A stretch of 64,000 nucleotides of DNA, taken from JAWKTT01 sp041398965. Lineage in GTDB: Bacteria > Planctomycetota > Planctomycetia > Planctomycetales > Planctomycetaceae. The stretch is taken from NCBI GenBank assembly GCA_041398965.1, contig JAWKTT010000014.1, forward strand, positions 62,001 to 126,000. Reading direction: 5' to 3'. Both the position numbers and the translations under genes were made by a program. The notes below the pieces were generated by a model, which made no database searches, was not told the DNA's origin, and was given only the letters and a program-made list of their open reading frames with translations. Positions 34,801-43,536 of the stretch are shown in pieces (within the stretch, counting starts at the first letter, position 1; the number at the start of each line of letters is the position of its first letter).

Positions 34801-36884
34801 GCAAACAGGAGTTCCAACAGTTCTGTCTCGCTGAGTCCATATCGCGAGGCGGCGAGGTAGCCCAGTGCGTGTTTCACGATCGGCTCACGATGATTTTCGT
34901 CTCGGCTAAGACGAACACACAGTTGTCTGAGGAGTGCAGGTACGCTGCGTCCCGGTGGCTCGGGATCGTTCCACGACGGCCATTGCCGGGCTTCTTCCGC
35001 CAGCAGTTTCAGGTAGAGCGGCTGACGACATTCGGCTCTGGAATTGATGCAGCTGTTAATAAGCTTCTTCTGATCCGCAGACATTTTGCGACCGGTCGAG
35101 ACGAGCCACATGTCGATGAGTCTTACGGCGTCCTCAGCTTCTAAAGCGTCCAGAGAAACGAAGTTGCCCTCGGGAAGATTGCGTGTTTGGAGCACGCGGA
35201 ACGGCTCTCCGTCCGGGTCGTTGTCGTCACGATCGGAGAGGCAGGAGACGATGATCTTTACATGCTCGGGCAACTCGCCAAATGGGAGCCATGTCAGCAG
35301 GCGACCGCGTTCCACTTCGGAAAGTTGGTCGAGAGCATCAAGGAATAGAATGTGCGGCTTGTCGGCCGTGGATGCGTCCAAATGTTGCTGAAACTCCTTC
35401 TCCAGTTCCTTCAGTGTCGTGGGGATCGGCTCGGAGATCGATCGTCGCTGGCGCAATTCCTGGCAGAGACTTCGCAGCAGCGAGATGATGTCGGAAGATC
35501 GGGGCGTGATCCCGATGAAGCGCAGGATCGGCTGCGACTCTTGCGGGATGTCGCGGAAAGCCCGAGCCAGCAGGGCCGACTTGCCACAGCCCGATTCCCC
35601 GTGGACCAGCAGCGGATGACGCGAATCGCTGGCGAGATAGGCACGAATCTTCGCCAGTGGGCCATCTTCCTCATCTCTGCCCACGAACAGATCACTGTTC
35701 CCTCGCTGCTCGGCGAACCGCTGATGCTCGGCGATTTCGATCTCAAGTTCACGGTTCGCACGCGCCTCGCTGCCGGCCTTCGTTTCTTCGCCTGTTTTCT
35801 GTCGACGCCAATATTCGCCCATCTGACGTTCGATGATTCCCCGTAGTTGATCTATGACTTGCTCGCAGAACTGCTCCAGTTCCTTTTCGGCAACATTGAC
35901 CACAACCCTGTCATCCTTTCCCTCCTCTGTCTTGCGGACCAGTGTGTTGCATGGCATGTGGATGACCCGCTCCTTGTCAAGACGCTTCTCGATCAACTCC
36001 TTCTTCAATTCCTCCTGGGCTGTGCGAGCGTCGTTATCGAATTCTGCTTGTTCAGCGTCGCCATTGACATTGAAGAAGTCGTTCAACTCGGCCGTCTTGA
36101 ACTTGTCACGATTCGCCTGTGGAATGTTGCGGACGCAGGCGACAACGTGCTCTCTGGAGTTAGGTGCCTGCAGTGCCCCTTCCCAAATCTCCTGTTCGGT
36201 GGCCGATGCCTGAAAATGGACGATGGATGGCAAAGGTGCATCGGGATCGGATAGGTCGGGAAACCGTCCCCGCATCTGTTCTGGTGGAAAGGCTTTGTTG
36301 ATGATGCGCCAGAGGGTCTCTTCGATCGGCTTCCAGACTTCGGCGTCGGTGTAGTCGGTCTGGTCAGCATCACCTGGCTGCGGTTTGAGGCGTGGTTGTA
36401 GAACATAGGTTGGAACAAGGTAGTTCTCATCGAGTCGGTACCAACGGTTCAACACCTGCTGCGGACTCTGACCAGTGATGGTGCTCACGACTTCCTCAGC
36501 TGCCGTGGCGAGTTGATTGTACTCATGTTTGGAGATTTCCTCCGGCAGTGGACGCCAGCCGTAGCGGTCGCCGAGTAGAATCAGAAAGTTGGGTTCGGGG
36601 GAAATCTCCTGGGACCGCCGGAGTTCCTCGAAGCAGATCCGCATCGTCCGGTGAAGCATTCCGGCTTCGGACGAGACTCCCCAACGCAGGTCGATCGCCT
36701 GAAACTGGAATCCTTCCTGCTGGCAGAACACCTCCAGCTTTGGCCACACATGCAGTGCCAGTGCGTCCCGTTCCCGTTTCAGGTCACTGAAGGTGGAACT
36801 GACAAACACCCGAATGACTGGGAGATATCGAGATCGCCTGACTTCGTGGTGCGGGACGTCTGGCGGATTTTTGCGTGGAGACAT
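31869..36884 (-). CDS. DUF4062 - NACHT-like STAND ATPase - WD40 protein (TEP1/NPHP3-like plan)
   Basis: 1,671 residues. N-terminal DUF4062 (about 24-115: RVFVSSTFSDLKRERDAL, FQAIDLRWGVSSEAG, FLILLGDRYGWRP). Then a helical linker and a STAND P-loop ATPase with Walker A GESGCGKSALL (about 428) and Walker B HILFLDALDQLSEVE (about 515), plus helical repeats. The C-terminal half (about 970-1640) is a WD40 propeller array with repeated GH...V.G...W/YSKDGTL[RK][VL]W blocks. DUF4062+STAND+WD40 resembles the eukaryotic TEP1/NPHP3 family; bacterial STAND proteins sense invaders through their C-terminal repeats. ATG 36884 has AGGAG six bases upstream and starts 3 bases after the RyR gene, so the two are one operon. 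Confidence 0.88.
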   Translation of the reverse strand: MSPRKNPPDVPHHEVRRSRYLPVIRVFVSSTFSDLKRERDALALHVWPKLEVFCQQEGFQFQAIDLRWGVSSEAGMLHRTMRICFEELRRSQEISPEPNFLILLGDRYGWRPLPEEISKHEYNQLATAAEEVVSTITGQSPQQVLNRWYRLDENYLVPTYVLQPRLKPQPGDADQTDYTDAEVWKPIEETLWRIINKAFPPEQMRGRFPDLSDPDAPLPSIVHFQASATEQEIWEGALQAPNSREHVVACVRNIPQANRDKFKTAELNDFFNVNGDAEQAEFDNDARTAQEELKKELIEKRLDKERVIHMPCNTLVRKTEEGKDDRVVVNVAEKELEQFCEQVIDQLRGIIERQMGEYWRRQKTGEETKAGSEARANRELEIEIAEHQRFAEQRGNSDLFVGRDEEDGPLAKIRAYLASDSRHPLLVHGESGCGKSALLARAFRDIPQESQPILRFIGITPRSSDIISLLRSLCQELRQRRSISEPIPTTLKELEKEFQQHLDASTADKPHILFLDALDQLSEVERGRLLTWLPFGELPEHVKIIVSCLSDRDDNDPDGEPFRVLQTRNLPEGNFVSLDALEAEDAVRLIDMWLVSTGRKMSADQKKLINSCINSRAECRQPLYLKLLAEEARQWPSWNDPEPPGRSVPALLRQLCVRLSRDENHREPIVKHALGYLAASRYGLSETELLELLFADPDFKKQLDDDSRKNKHLLPANPPRIPQALWSRLRSDLSPYLVERSAPGANVLTIHHRRVAEWIKQEYVDTVDWNPHRRLARYFEKKAKGDNADNEWETTAQRGFSECIPHYCAAKEYKTAADLLTNFPFLINKLRNGLLETAFEDYLTLRILAPSQLVESIEIWSDFFQEMGHIFRRGLEDNTCHKIFLQLATEHADNSPLTQAAEQWLAEGRCNWFWLKHIRRQQYVNRDPCRIVLEGHSSSIEGVKLLTGRRVASWSPHWTHSHISGTEMRAFSLDSGDCLNEFLLDEVDHITEVVEIGAHRLLLVTDNHLLHLFNTMNNSVENTHVGHTDQIYGAISTSPNRFVTWSKDGTLRLWETGTKESIASVQTLALGARIVDGLGLITWNNCDAHVWNPGTLDGIGSFKGPSRNGEFSCSTVLETATGDYLYCVACKGMLVATNLQTSESITVRLNRFRAPDRIQILPNGQVITWSTLDDVLCVVSLEHQCCEVALTFEKNDLLYARPLPSGNFFVVHRHSRTIEVWDTSGKRVSRTASHSVAPYSSADIEAIPVGCNRILSWVRSQNVLRVWDEINGSCELTLLGHGRRVEGAIETEYHEVVSWDSNGSLRVWETDNLLDPSACERHLGPVIGLRQLGCDCVVTYSEDGTLRTWDPESGICRNAFHGHRDWVLGVLSLDADHLLSYSKDGTLKVWNVLNGECLNTLVGHDDSISRALVLQDGRIVSASWDGTICLWGLPEESAVSVAKSHSKINGLLALDGTRVLAWGDRYGDICMWNMARLSCEAVFEGHTRLVVGVIAQANGLFVSWSRDRTIRIWDANRCKCVHVLDGHGDEIIGVTLSPDGDLVSEDLSGEVRVWNVKNGACISVIASEDANSWWDEMHARTNAVKGFHMATSDSSVVLRHRDCHSAVGIWQAGSRAYGAELSETGRIIAAEDSGKVDFLQVHYGNRRVSLDEAEEILRVTGQIPAESGGDE

Positions 36885-36887
36885 TTG

Positions 36888-37445
36888 TCACTCCTCTTCA
36901 GCGATCTGGTACTTCGTACGCGCGATGATGTTGGGGTAGTTGTTGACGGCGTCGCGGTCTTTGTCCTTTTCGGCGGCGACCTCTTCTTCGAGGGACATCT
37001 CTTCTCCCTTACGTGGACCGTTGCCGAACTTCGCAGGGCCGGCGACGTCACGCTTTCTTGCAATCACCTGTTCAAACTCCGAGTACGGAACCAACAGGTG
37101 ACTTTCCTTCTTCTCGCGGTCGACCTTGTCTGCCTTGATCCAGCCGTGGCGGATACGGGCTGCCATCCAGCCGTTGTGTTCGGTTTCGGCCAGGAGATCG
37201 AGGTTCTCTTCGATGACCTTTCTGACCGCCTGTTGGTCTTCTTCCAACCAAGTCTCCCCTTCCTTCAGCGGTACAAGTCGTAACCCGGCCATGGCGAGGA
37301 CATGATTAATGCGGATCGCGGCCTCGCGGTTGTCGGCCTTCATGAACTCAGGGAGTTCTTCATAAGGAAGCATCCCCCCGTACTTGGCACGGTAGAACTC
37401 GTGAATCTGTTTAGCGATGGTGTCATAATCGAGTTGAGCAGGCAT
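36888..37445 (-). CDS. RyR (ryanodine-receptor repeat) domain protein
   Basis: 185 residues. It contains the RyR-domain pattern: IAKQIHEFYRAKYG, then LLAETEHNGWMAARIRHGW (about 84-102) and HLLVPYSEF (about 116-124), followed by a charged tail. RyR domains form the repeat modules of eukaryotic ryanodine receptors; free-standing bacterial copies turn up in predicted nucleotide-signal conflict systems (from memory of comparative-genomics work). The start ATG overlaps the stop of the upstream AAA gene by one base (TGATG), and the next gene begins 3 bases after its stop. The tight coupling says the three proteins work together. Ligand unknown. Confidence 0.8.
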   Translation of the reverse strand: MPAQLDYDTIAKQIHEFYRAKYGGMLPYEELPEFMKADNREAAIRINHVLAMAGLRLVPLKEGETWLEEDQQAVRKVIEENLDLLAETEHNGWMAARIRHGWIKADKVDREKKESHLLVPYSEFEQVIARKRDVAGPAKFGNGPRKGEEMSLEEEVAAEKDKDRDAVNNYPNIIARTKYQIAEEE

Positions 37446-39754
37446 CAGGTGGTCTCCAAGATGTTCAGGAAGTCTTTTGCATCAACGTGCAGGTCGAGTT
37501 GGTGGGGGGGAGGGACGTCGCTGCGGGTGAAGACGCCGTGTCGACTCGAATGGCGGACCTGCTCGGCGATCTTCTCCAGCGAACGGGCCCCGTGTTTGTA
37601 CTTCTCGACACGGAGGAATGCGTCCAGCAAACCGTGATCAATCTGCAGCGGATCGTTCGGCCCCAGACCAAGATGGACCCGCAACAACAATGCACGACGG
37701 ACAGGGTACGTCAGGTCGGTCTCGCCATGCTCATTCCGATTCGGCCCCAGCACGTTGAGGTAACCGGCGAGGCGGCTCCTGAAGTCGGGGCCTTTGTCGA
37801 GAGTGAATCTGTCGTGCCACTTCTGATCTTCTTCTTCGAGAATCTGCTCCTGTTCCTCAGTTAACTTTTTGCCGTGCTCACGTCGTTTGCGGGCGAGTTC
37901 GTTCACGACCATTGGCGAGACACCAAAATCCTCAAACCGGTGCCGAGTTCCTCCGGCGAAGACGAAGACGCACTTGCCGATTGGGTGCGTGATCTGACCT
38001 TCCTGAAAAGTCCCGTCCTGCATCGGGGCGAGCAAGTATTGCAGCCACTTCAGCTCGCGGGAATCGAATTCGTCCCAGAAGACGACCGGCAGCTTCCCTC
38101 GCAGCACTTCGTCACGTATCTGATGAAACAGACCGTTGAGAGCTGACGCATCCTCAAACTGCGAGAGGTTGAACTCCAACAGCTTTGGGTCGTCGAAGAG
38201 GGCAGTTGCCAGTTGCTTCACACCAAAGGACTTCCCCGATCCAGGTGGTCCAAACGCGGCGATTGACAGCGGCTTGGTCGCCTTCTTGTCTCGCTGAAAA
38301 TGACTTAACAGACGCTGCAGCGTCCGCAGGCTCTCCATCTCGAAACGATCCACTGAGAACAACTTGCCAAACTTCAAATACGGGGTCGAGGTCAACTCGC
38401 CGATCCCGTTGAGGGCCACCCGCCGGGCGAGCCCCCACAGCGGCTTCGACGTCATCCCGCCGACGATTGTCCAGCCAGCGTTGTCTTCGGCAGGGACGTC
38501 GATGGAGCCAAACTTCCACCGCGGCTGACTAATTTCATCGACGATCTGCCGGAAGGGAAAAGTCGGTTCCTCCGATGCGGCGGGGCCGTGCCCTTCGTGT
38601 AGCAGTCGGCGTGCCGTTGAGAGTCCGGTCGCTGCTCCGTCGACCAGAGAATCCATCGACGTCGGGCTCTCAGGTGGGGCCGTCAGGTCGGCCAGTTTCG
38701 CGACGATTGCCGCGGTAAAAGCGGTCTGATAGCCGAGGACACGTCCCTGGGGAGGGTACTGCTTCGCGAAACTCCCTTCGGTGCCGCTCGGATCGAAGAG
38801 CAGACGGTATCGCGGATTCGCCTCGTCGGCCCAGTCGATGATCAGGGCTCCATCGAGTTGAAATCGCACAACAAGGAACCGCACCTTCTTCAGATCCTGC
38901 AGGTGCGGATGCTGGTTCAGGTCCCTGATGAGACTTGTCGCGGCCCCCTCCCACGAGAGTTGGCCATCGACGCGGACTCCTTCAAGTCGAAGGTCTTCAA
39001 TCGAAACGACGACAACTGTCCGCGACGCCAGTTCGCCGATGGAGAAGTGCTTCGGGACCACCTGCTGGGTTTCTTTTCCAGTCTCCTGATTCCGCTGCTG
39101 CTCCGTGCCTGTGTCGTGCTGCGTTTGTCCGGAGATGAGCGTCTGCCACAGGTTTCCGGCTGCCAGTGGACCGGCCGACTTAAGGACGATCCATGCCGGC
39201 AGCAGCGCGGGATCGATGTCGCCCGGTGAATCCGGTCGCAGGAATTTTGGCCAGCGTGACCGGTTCACCCAGCGGCGAAATCCGAGATTCGCATCATCAA
39301 TCACGACGATGTCATGTGGCTCATCGAGGCTCGGCGTGACCGACACAATCGGGGCCTGTCCCGCAGCAGCGTTGTCCGGGGAACTGCCTGGCGAAGTCGG
39401 CGGCGACTCCACCCCCAGTGGCTGCGTCAGCCGCCAGACCTTCGGCACCTTCTCCTTCAGTTCCTTCTCCTCCTTGTTCGTTCGTGGACAGGGCTGCATG
39501 ACGACGAAACTTCGCAGCATCCCGGCATCGCCCGGCTCATCGACAAACCCGGCCCGCACCTGAATCGCCGCCGACTCGGCGACCGGCTTGCGTCGCGCCA
39601 GTTCGTCCAACACCCCAAACAGCAATCCCGCCCCGCCGAGGACACGACGAGAAGCGGCCCCCGTCCGCACACTCGATCCCGGCAACACCCGCTGGGCTTC
39701 GTACAGGTAACGATCGGCAACCATGTCGCCGGTGATGAGGATGTCGATAGCCAT
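37445..39754 (-). CDS. PfkB-like domain fused to AAA ATPase
   Basis: 769 residues. The N-terminal about 390 residues look like a ribokinase/PfkB fold: MAIDILITGDMVADRYLY, LGGAGLLFGVLDELARRK, DIVVIDDANLGFRRW and a late QTAFTAAIVAKLADL helix where the catalytic GD usually sits; here the GD is not obvious, so it may be catalytically dead. The C-terminal part is an AAA ATPase: Walker A FGPPGSGKSFGVKQLA (about 500), FNLSQFEDASALNGLFHQIR, Walker B PVVFWDEFDSRELKWLQYLL (about 555), and VFVFAGGTRHRFEDFG. AGGGA precedes ATG 39754. It is the first gene of the operon with the RyR and DUF4062-NACHT-WD40 genes. I know no named family with this fusion. Confidence 0.8.
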   Translation of the reverse strand: MAIDILITGDMVADRYLYEAQRVLPGSSVRTGAASRRVLGGAGLLFGVLDELARRKPVAESAAIQVRAGFVDEPGDAGMLRSFVVMQPCPRTNKEEKELKEKVPKVWRLTQPLGVESPPTSPGSSPDNAAAGQAPIVSVTPSLDEPHDIVVIDDANLGFRRWVNRSRWPKFLRPDSPGDIDPALLPAWIVLKSAGPLAAGNLWQTLISGQTQHDTGTEQQRNQETGKETQQVVPKHFSIGELASRTVVVVSIEDLRLEGVRVDGQLSWEGAATSLIRDLNQHPHLQDLKKVRFLVVRFQLDGALIIDWADEANPRYRLLFDPSGTEGSFAKQYPPQGRVLGYQTAFTAAIVAKLADLTAPPESPTSMDSLVDGAATGLSTARRLLHEGHGPAASEEPTFPFRQIVDEISQPRWKFGSIDVPAEDNAGWTIVGGMTSKPLWGLARRVALNGIGELTSTPYLKFGKLFSVDRFEMESLRTLQRLLSHFQRDKKATKPLSIAAFGPPGSGKSFGVKQLATALFDDPKLLEFNLSQFEDASALNGLFHQIRDEVLRGKLPVVFWDEFDSRELKWLQYLLAPMQDGTFQEGQITHPIGKCVFVFAGGTRHRFEDFGVSPMVVNELARKRREHGKKLTEEQEQILEEEDQKWHDRFTLDKGPDFRSRLAGYLNVLGPNRNEHGETDLTYPVRRALLLRVHLGLGPNDPLQIDHGLLDAFLRVEKYKHGARSLEKIAEQVRHSSRHGVFTRSDVPPPHQLDLHVDAKDFLNILETT

Positions 39755-39871
39755 TATATGTCCCTGATGTATGAACCAAGACTGGCAACTTCCGGATCGT
39801 TGCTCAGTAGAGAATATCGAATTCCCTCACGTCACCGGAACCACGCGGGATCGAAGCCGGCTTAGTAGTCC

Positions 39872-39910
39872 GTTGGAAAACGAACGTGGGGCAGGTTTTC
39901 AACCTGCCGC
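39872..39910 (+). repeat. REP-like palindromic element, copy 3
   Basis: GTTGGAAAACGAACGTGGGG then GCAGGTT/AACCTGC (39891-39897 and 39901-39907, 3-base loop). It lies in the 347-base gap upstream of the PfkB-AAA operon, which has no gene. The right part of that gap (about 40010-40100) holds a second low-complexity dispersed motif (CTCTGCG/TCCTCG repeats) also present at 46630-46715. Confidence 0.7.
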
Positions 39911-40059
39911 ATGACCACCCGCAAGCCAATACCTGTTTCGTCCGGCGAACAACGATGTGGTCATACCGCTCTGTTCGCCACCTTCCCGACCTTCAAATCA
40001 TAAAACGCCGAGAGCACGGAGTTCGCTAAGGTTTGCTGCGAGCCCGAACAGACACGAAA

Positions 40060-41250
40060 GCCACTCTGCGTTTCTCTGCGTCCTCGTCGCTCTCGGTGTT
40101 TCTATTCCTTCTGGAACCATGTGGGGTCGACGCCTGCTGTGAGGAGTCTCTGGAACCGGTCCTGTTTCGGGACGTTCATCTCTTCCAGCAGCGACCAGTA
40201 GTTCCCGATCGCGTCGAACAGGTGAGGATGCGGATGCCCGGTACGGCGGGTGAAGTCGCAGAAGATCGTCACCATCCGCCGCATGAGCGGTTCGGCTTCC
40301 GCCAGCCGGTTCGTCGCCCTGAGCAACCCCGCCAGGTTGTTGAGGTCGATGGCGACGTCGGGATGCTCCGGCCCGAAGGAGGCCTCATCAATCGCCAGCG
40401 CCCGCCGCATGAGCGGTTCGGCTTCCACCAGCCGGTTCGTCGCCTGCAGCAATGACGCCAAGTTGCTGAGGCGGATGGCGACGTTGGGATGCTCCGGCCC
40501 GAAGGAGGCCTCATCAATCGCCAGCGCCCGCCGCATCAGCGGTTCGGCTTCCGCCAGCCGGTTCGTCGCCTGCAGCAACTGCGCCAGGTTGTTAAGGTCG
40601 CGGGCGATGTGGGGATGCTCCGGCCCGAAGGAGGCCTCATCAATCGCCAGCGCCCGCCGCATGAGCGGCTCGGCTTCCGCCAGCCGGTTCGTCGCCTTCA
40701 GCAACGTCGCTAGGTTGTTCAGGCCAATGGCAACTTGCGGGTGATCCGATCCTAATGACTCTTCCCAGATCGCCAGCGCCCTTCGGTAGAGCGGCTCGCT
40801 TCCGCCAGCCGGTTCGTCGCCTGCAGCAACTGCGCCAGGTTGTTGAGGTCGGTGGCGACTTTGGGATGCTCCGCCGGAATAAAGGGAGGTCTCATCAATC
40901 GCCAAGCGCCCGCCGCATGAGCGGCTCGGCTTCCGCCAGCCGGTTGGTCGCCTCCAGCAACCCGCTGAAGCTGTTGAGTACGCGCGACGCGTTAGGATGG
41001 TCCGGCCCGAAGGAGGCCCTCGTCAACGCCAGCCCGCCGTACGAGCGGTTCGGCTTCCGCCAGCCGGCTCGTCTCCTTCAGCAACGACGCCAGGGGGTTG
41101 TTCAGGTGACTGGCGACTTTGGGATGCTCCGGCCCGAAGGAGGCCTCATCACTTGCTGCCTGCCGCATGAGCGGTTCCGCTTTCGCCAGCCGGTTCGTCG
41201 CCTTGAGCAACGCGCCGCCGGCGAGGCGGATGGCGACTTTGGGATGCTCC
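40060..41250 (-). repeat. Left arm of a large inverted repeat (TPR array, gene A)
   Basis: The TPR-coding end of the - strand TIR gene, together with about 40 bases past its stop, is nearly the same as the end of the + strand TIR gene at about 45430-46670, in opposite orientation. For example, the run coding MVTIFCDFTRRTGHPHPHLF is almost unchanged in both, and GAATAGAAACACCGAGAGCG follows both coding ends. The arms surround a segment of about 4.2 kb. Arm ends are approximate. Confidence 0.75.
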
Positions 41251-41265
41251 GGCCCGAAAGAGGCC
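40102..41265 (-). pseudogene. TPR array of TIR gene A, disrupted by frameshifts
   Basis: Continues the TIR-NB-ARC gene above it. Units of 42 residues (126 bases; consensus EPLMRRALAIDEASFGPEHP..A..LNNLA.LL.ATNRLAEA) are of the kinesin-light-chain-like TPR_10/12 type. About 40102-40860 is one clean frame with four full units and the C-terminal cap ending FQRLLTAGVDPTWFQKE. From about 40870 to 41290 single-base gains and losses scatter the units over several frames (for example GCGGTGTGAGGCC where GCGATTGATGAGGCC is expected). Either the gene is dead past residue 588, or the assembly is wrong in near-identical repeats. Confidence 0.75.
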
Positions 41266-43032
41266 TCACACCGCCAAGGCCCGCCGGAACCACCGTTCGG
41301 CGGCGGCGTAGCGGGTTCGGGCTGCGAGAAACAGCCCGAAATCGTTCATCAGCCGGCTCGTCGGTTCGGTGATGCCGGCCCGATCGGCGTGCGTGAGGAT
41401 CGTCTCGACATGCGGCTCGAGCGGGGTCCAGATCGGCCAGGAACGGACATCGTCAGGCGGAGGATCGCCCGGGCAGTGGGCGTTGACAATGTCCAGCGCT
41501 GCTTTGATCCACGTTCGCTCCGCATCGCAGGGGATCTCCAGTCGCTGCACCGTCTGCACGAGGTTGTGGAGACCGAAGTCGTGTCCGTACCGGTCGATCA
41601 TCGAGTACCGCGCCAGGTCCTTCAGCGCTCGGCGAATGGCCATCTCGGGTGATGCCGATTGTGGCGATGGTGTACCGGTCGAGTTGGTGGAGTCTGTCGG
41701 CTCACCTGCGAGTAACTCCGCGGCGGCGAGCAGGTCGTCGAACGAACGCTCCAGCATCGCCTGTGGGATCGGCGTGCTGGCGTAGAACGCACAGAGCCGC
41801 AGGATTGCCCGGGCCAGCGTGTTGTCACGCAGTCGGTCGAGCGTGGCCCGCCAGGTGGTCATCACCGAATCGGGATACTCGGTCGAACCGAGCACCCCTT
41901 CGGCCAGCAGTTCACGCTGCGACTTCTGGTACAACTGTAAATAGTCCGCGAACGTGAAGTCCACCCCCTCTTCACGCACGAACGCTGCTGCCTGTTCCAG
42001 GGCGAGCGGGAGGTAGCCGAGTTCTTTCGCGAGATCGTCGACCGACTGGATCGCTTCTGTCTCGGCAGTGCGTCCGGATGATTGCAGGAGCAGTTCCCGG
42101 GCTGGTTCGGGTTCAAGCACATACACATGCAGCGTCTGCACGGCGGATGACCACCCAGCGAACCGCGAGGTGATGATCGTGTGACATCCCCCCGCTTTGG
42201 GAATCCACCGCTGAATTGATTCCTCGTCCTCGACGTTATCGACGATCAACAGCCGCTCGGTCTGCTCGCCGAGCACGCGGAGGGCGAAGTTCGCCTTTTC
42301 CGTGAGGTCGGTGACCTCTTTCAAGCGGGGGTCGAAGATCTCCGCCAGCCGCGCGAACTCCGAGAGCAAGTCGGCCCGGGCATCGACCCACAACATCTGT
42401 TGATAACAACGCCAGTAGTGCTCCGCGTACTCTCGGGCAAGCGTCGTCTTCCCGACGCCCCCCATTGCATGCACGGAGATCGTCCCCCCCTGGGTGAGTG
42501 CAGCAGTCGGCCCGCGAAAGAGTGCCTCGTGCAACTGCAACAGGTCTGATTCACGACCGACGAAGTGCGGATTCGTCCGGTAACGCAGATGGGCTGTGCG
42601 TTCGCCCTTTTCAACCCGAGGCTGGGCCAGCAACCGACGCACAGCGGCGAACAACTCGTCCCATTCAGCATCGCTCGCGGTGAGCGGATCGAGCTTGTGT
42701 AACTGCGTTCGCCGCAGCGGTGGGGTGAGCACCTCATCAAGGTCCCCCTCGGCATGCAGGGGGAGGACTGCTTCGGCCCCGTAGGTTTCGTACCGGGTCC
42801 ACTTCGAGTCCTTCCAATGCGGCGTGAGGACCGGCATCAGCACGCGGCTCTGCTTACAGCCCGCTTCGATCTCCTTGTGCCAGTCGCACCCCGATTGTAG
42901 CCGGGCTTTGTCGAACCATACTTTGAACCCCGCGCCCACCAGCCGGGAATTCAACGCCTCCGCCGCAGGAAGGTCTTTTGAACTGTAACTGACGAACAGG
43001 TCGTACTGCGTGTCGGCATGGGTGCTGTGCAT
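41266..43032 (-). CDS. TIR - NB-ARC STAND protein, gene A (5' part)
   Basis: 588 residues before the frame breaks. TIR domain about 9-135 (YDLFVSYSSKD, AGFKVWFDKARLQSG, SKWTRYE with E82 at the place of the NADase glutamate). NB-ARC: GRESDLLQLHEALF, Walker A GGVGKTT (191-197), Walker B RLLIVDNVED, HTIITSRFAGW, GYLPLALEQAAAF (GxP motif), then a winged-helix-like region. TPR units follow in other frames down to 40102. Plan TIR-NB-ARC-TPR matches bacterial STAND immune proteins where ligand binding to the repeats drives oligomerisation and TIR NAD+ cleavage (family knowledge). Divergent from gene B, 504 bases away. Confidence 0.88.
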   Translation of the reverse strand: MHSTHADTQYDLFVSYSSKDLPAAEALNSRLVGAGFKVWFDKARLQSGCDWHKEIEAGCKQSRVLMPVLTPHWKDSKWTRYETYGAEAVLPLHAEGDLDEVLTPPLRRTQLHKLDPLTASDAEWDELFAAVRRLLAQPRVEKGERTAHLRYRTNPHFVGRESDLLQLHEALFRGPTAALTQGGTISVHAMGGVGKTTLAREYAEHYWRCYQQMLWVDARADLLSEFARLAEIFDPRLKEVTDLTEKANFALRVLGEQTERLLIVDNVEDEESIQRWIPKAGGCHTIITSRFAGWSSAVQTLHVYVLEPEPARELLLQSSGRTAETEAIQSVDDLAKELGYLPLALEQAAAFVREEGVDFTFADYLQLYQKSQRELLAEGVLGSTEYPDSVMTTWRATLDRLRDNTLARAILRLCAFYASTPIPQAMLERSFDDLLAAAELLAGEPTDSTNSTGTPSPQSASPEMAIRRALKDLARYSMIDRYGHDFGLHNLVQTVQRLEIPCDAERTWIKAALDIVNAHCPGDPPPDDVRSWPIWTPLEPHVETILTHADRAGITEPTSRLMNDFGLFLAARTRYAAAERWFRRALAV

Positions 43033-43536
43033 CAGATGGGCCCCTGACTGACGAATGAAAATGTGACCGCGAGGCTGTCAGACCGGAACAGGTCTTATGT
43101 TTCTGCGATTCGAGGCATCCACACCCCCCGGCAGAACATCAATCGACAACTCGTGCCCCTTGCGCCATCGATCAAAGTCTAACAATCGCCAGACCATCCA
43201 CAAGATGCCAATGCGCAGCGGTCGACGTTGGCTACCAAAAGTGGCGTCGCGCGATGTCGTCGGCTGCTTGGTGACCAACGACAGAGGAACGCGACCGGGG
43301 CGTCTTCGTCGTTCCGGTTGTCGAACGCCGGGCCATTCTCCGGAAGATCGAACAGGCCTTCACGGTGATGGTCCGCACTCGACTACGTCGGGAGCTGACG
43401 CACAGCAATCTCGCAGAGTCATTGCGACCGTTGCGAGCCGGTTCGGCTGTGTTGACCAGGCGTGCGTCCAGCAGGGAGTTTGCGTAGCATGCATCGGGGG
43501 GACGATGGTCCAAGTTTCCCCGGAATGGAGCCTTAC
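43033..43536. other. Spacer between divergent TIR genes
   Basis: 504 bases that must hold the promoters of both TIR-STAND genes. A + strand frame from about 43279 to 43494 (EERDRGVFVVPVVERRAILRKIEQ... ending at a TAG) looks protein-like but has no good start; it may be a gene remnant. No palindromic operator stands out. Confidence 0.4.
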
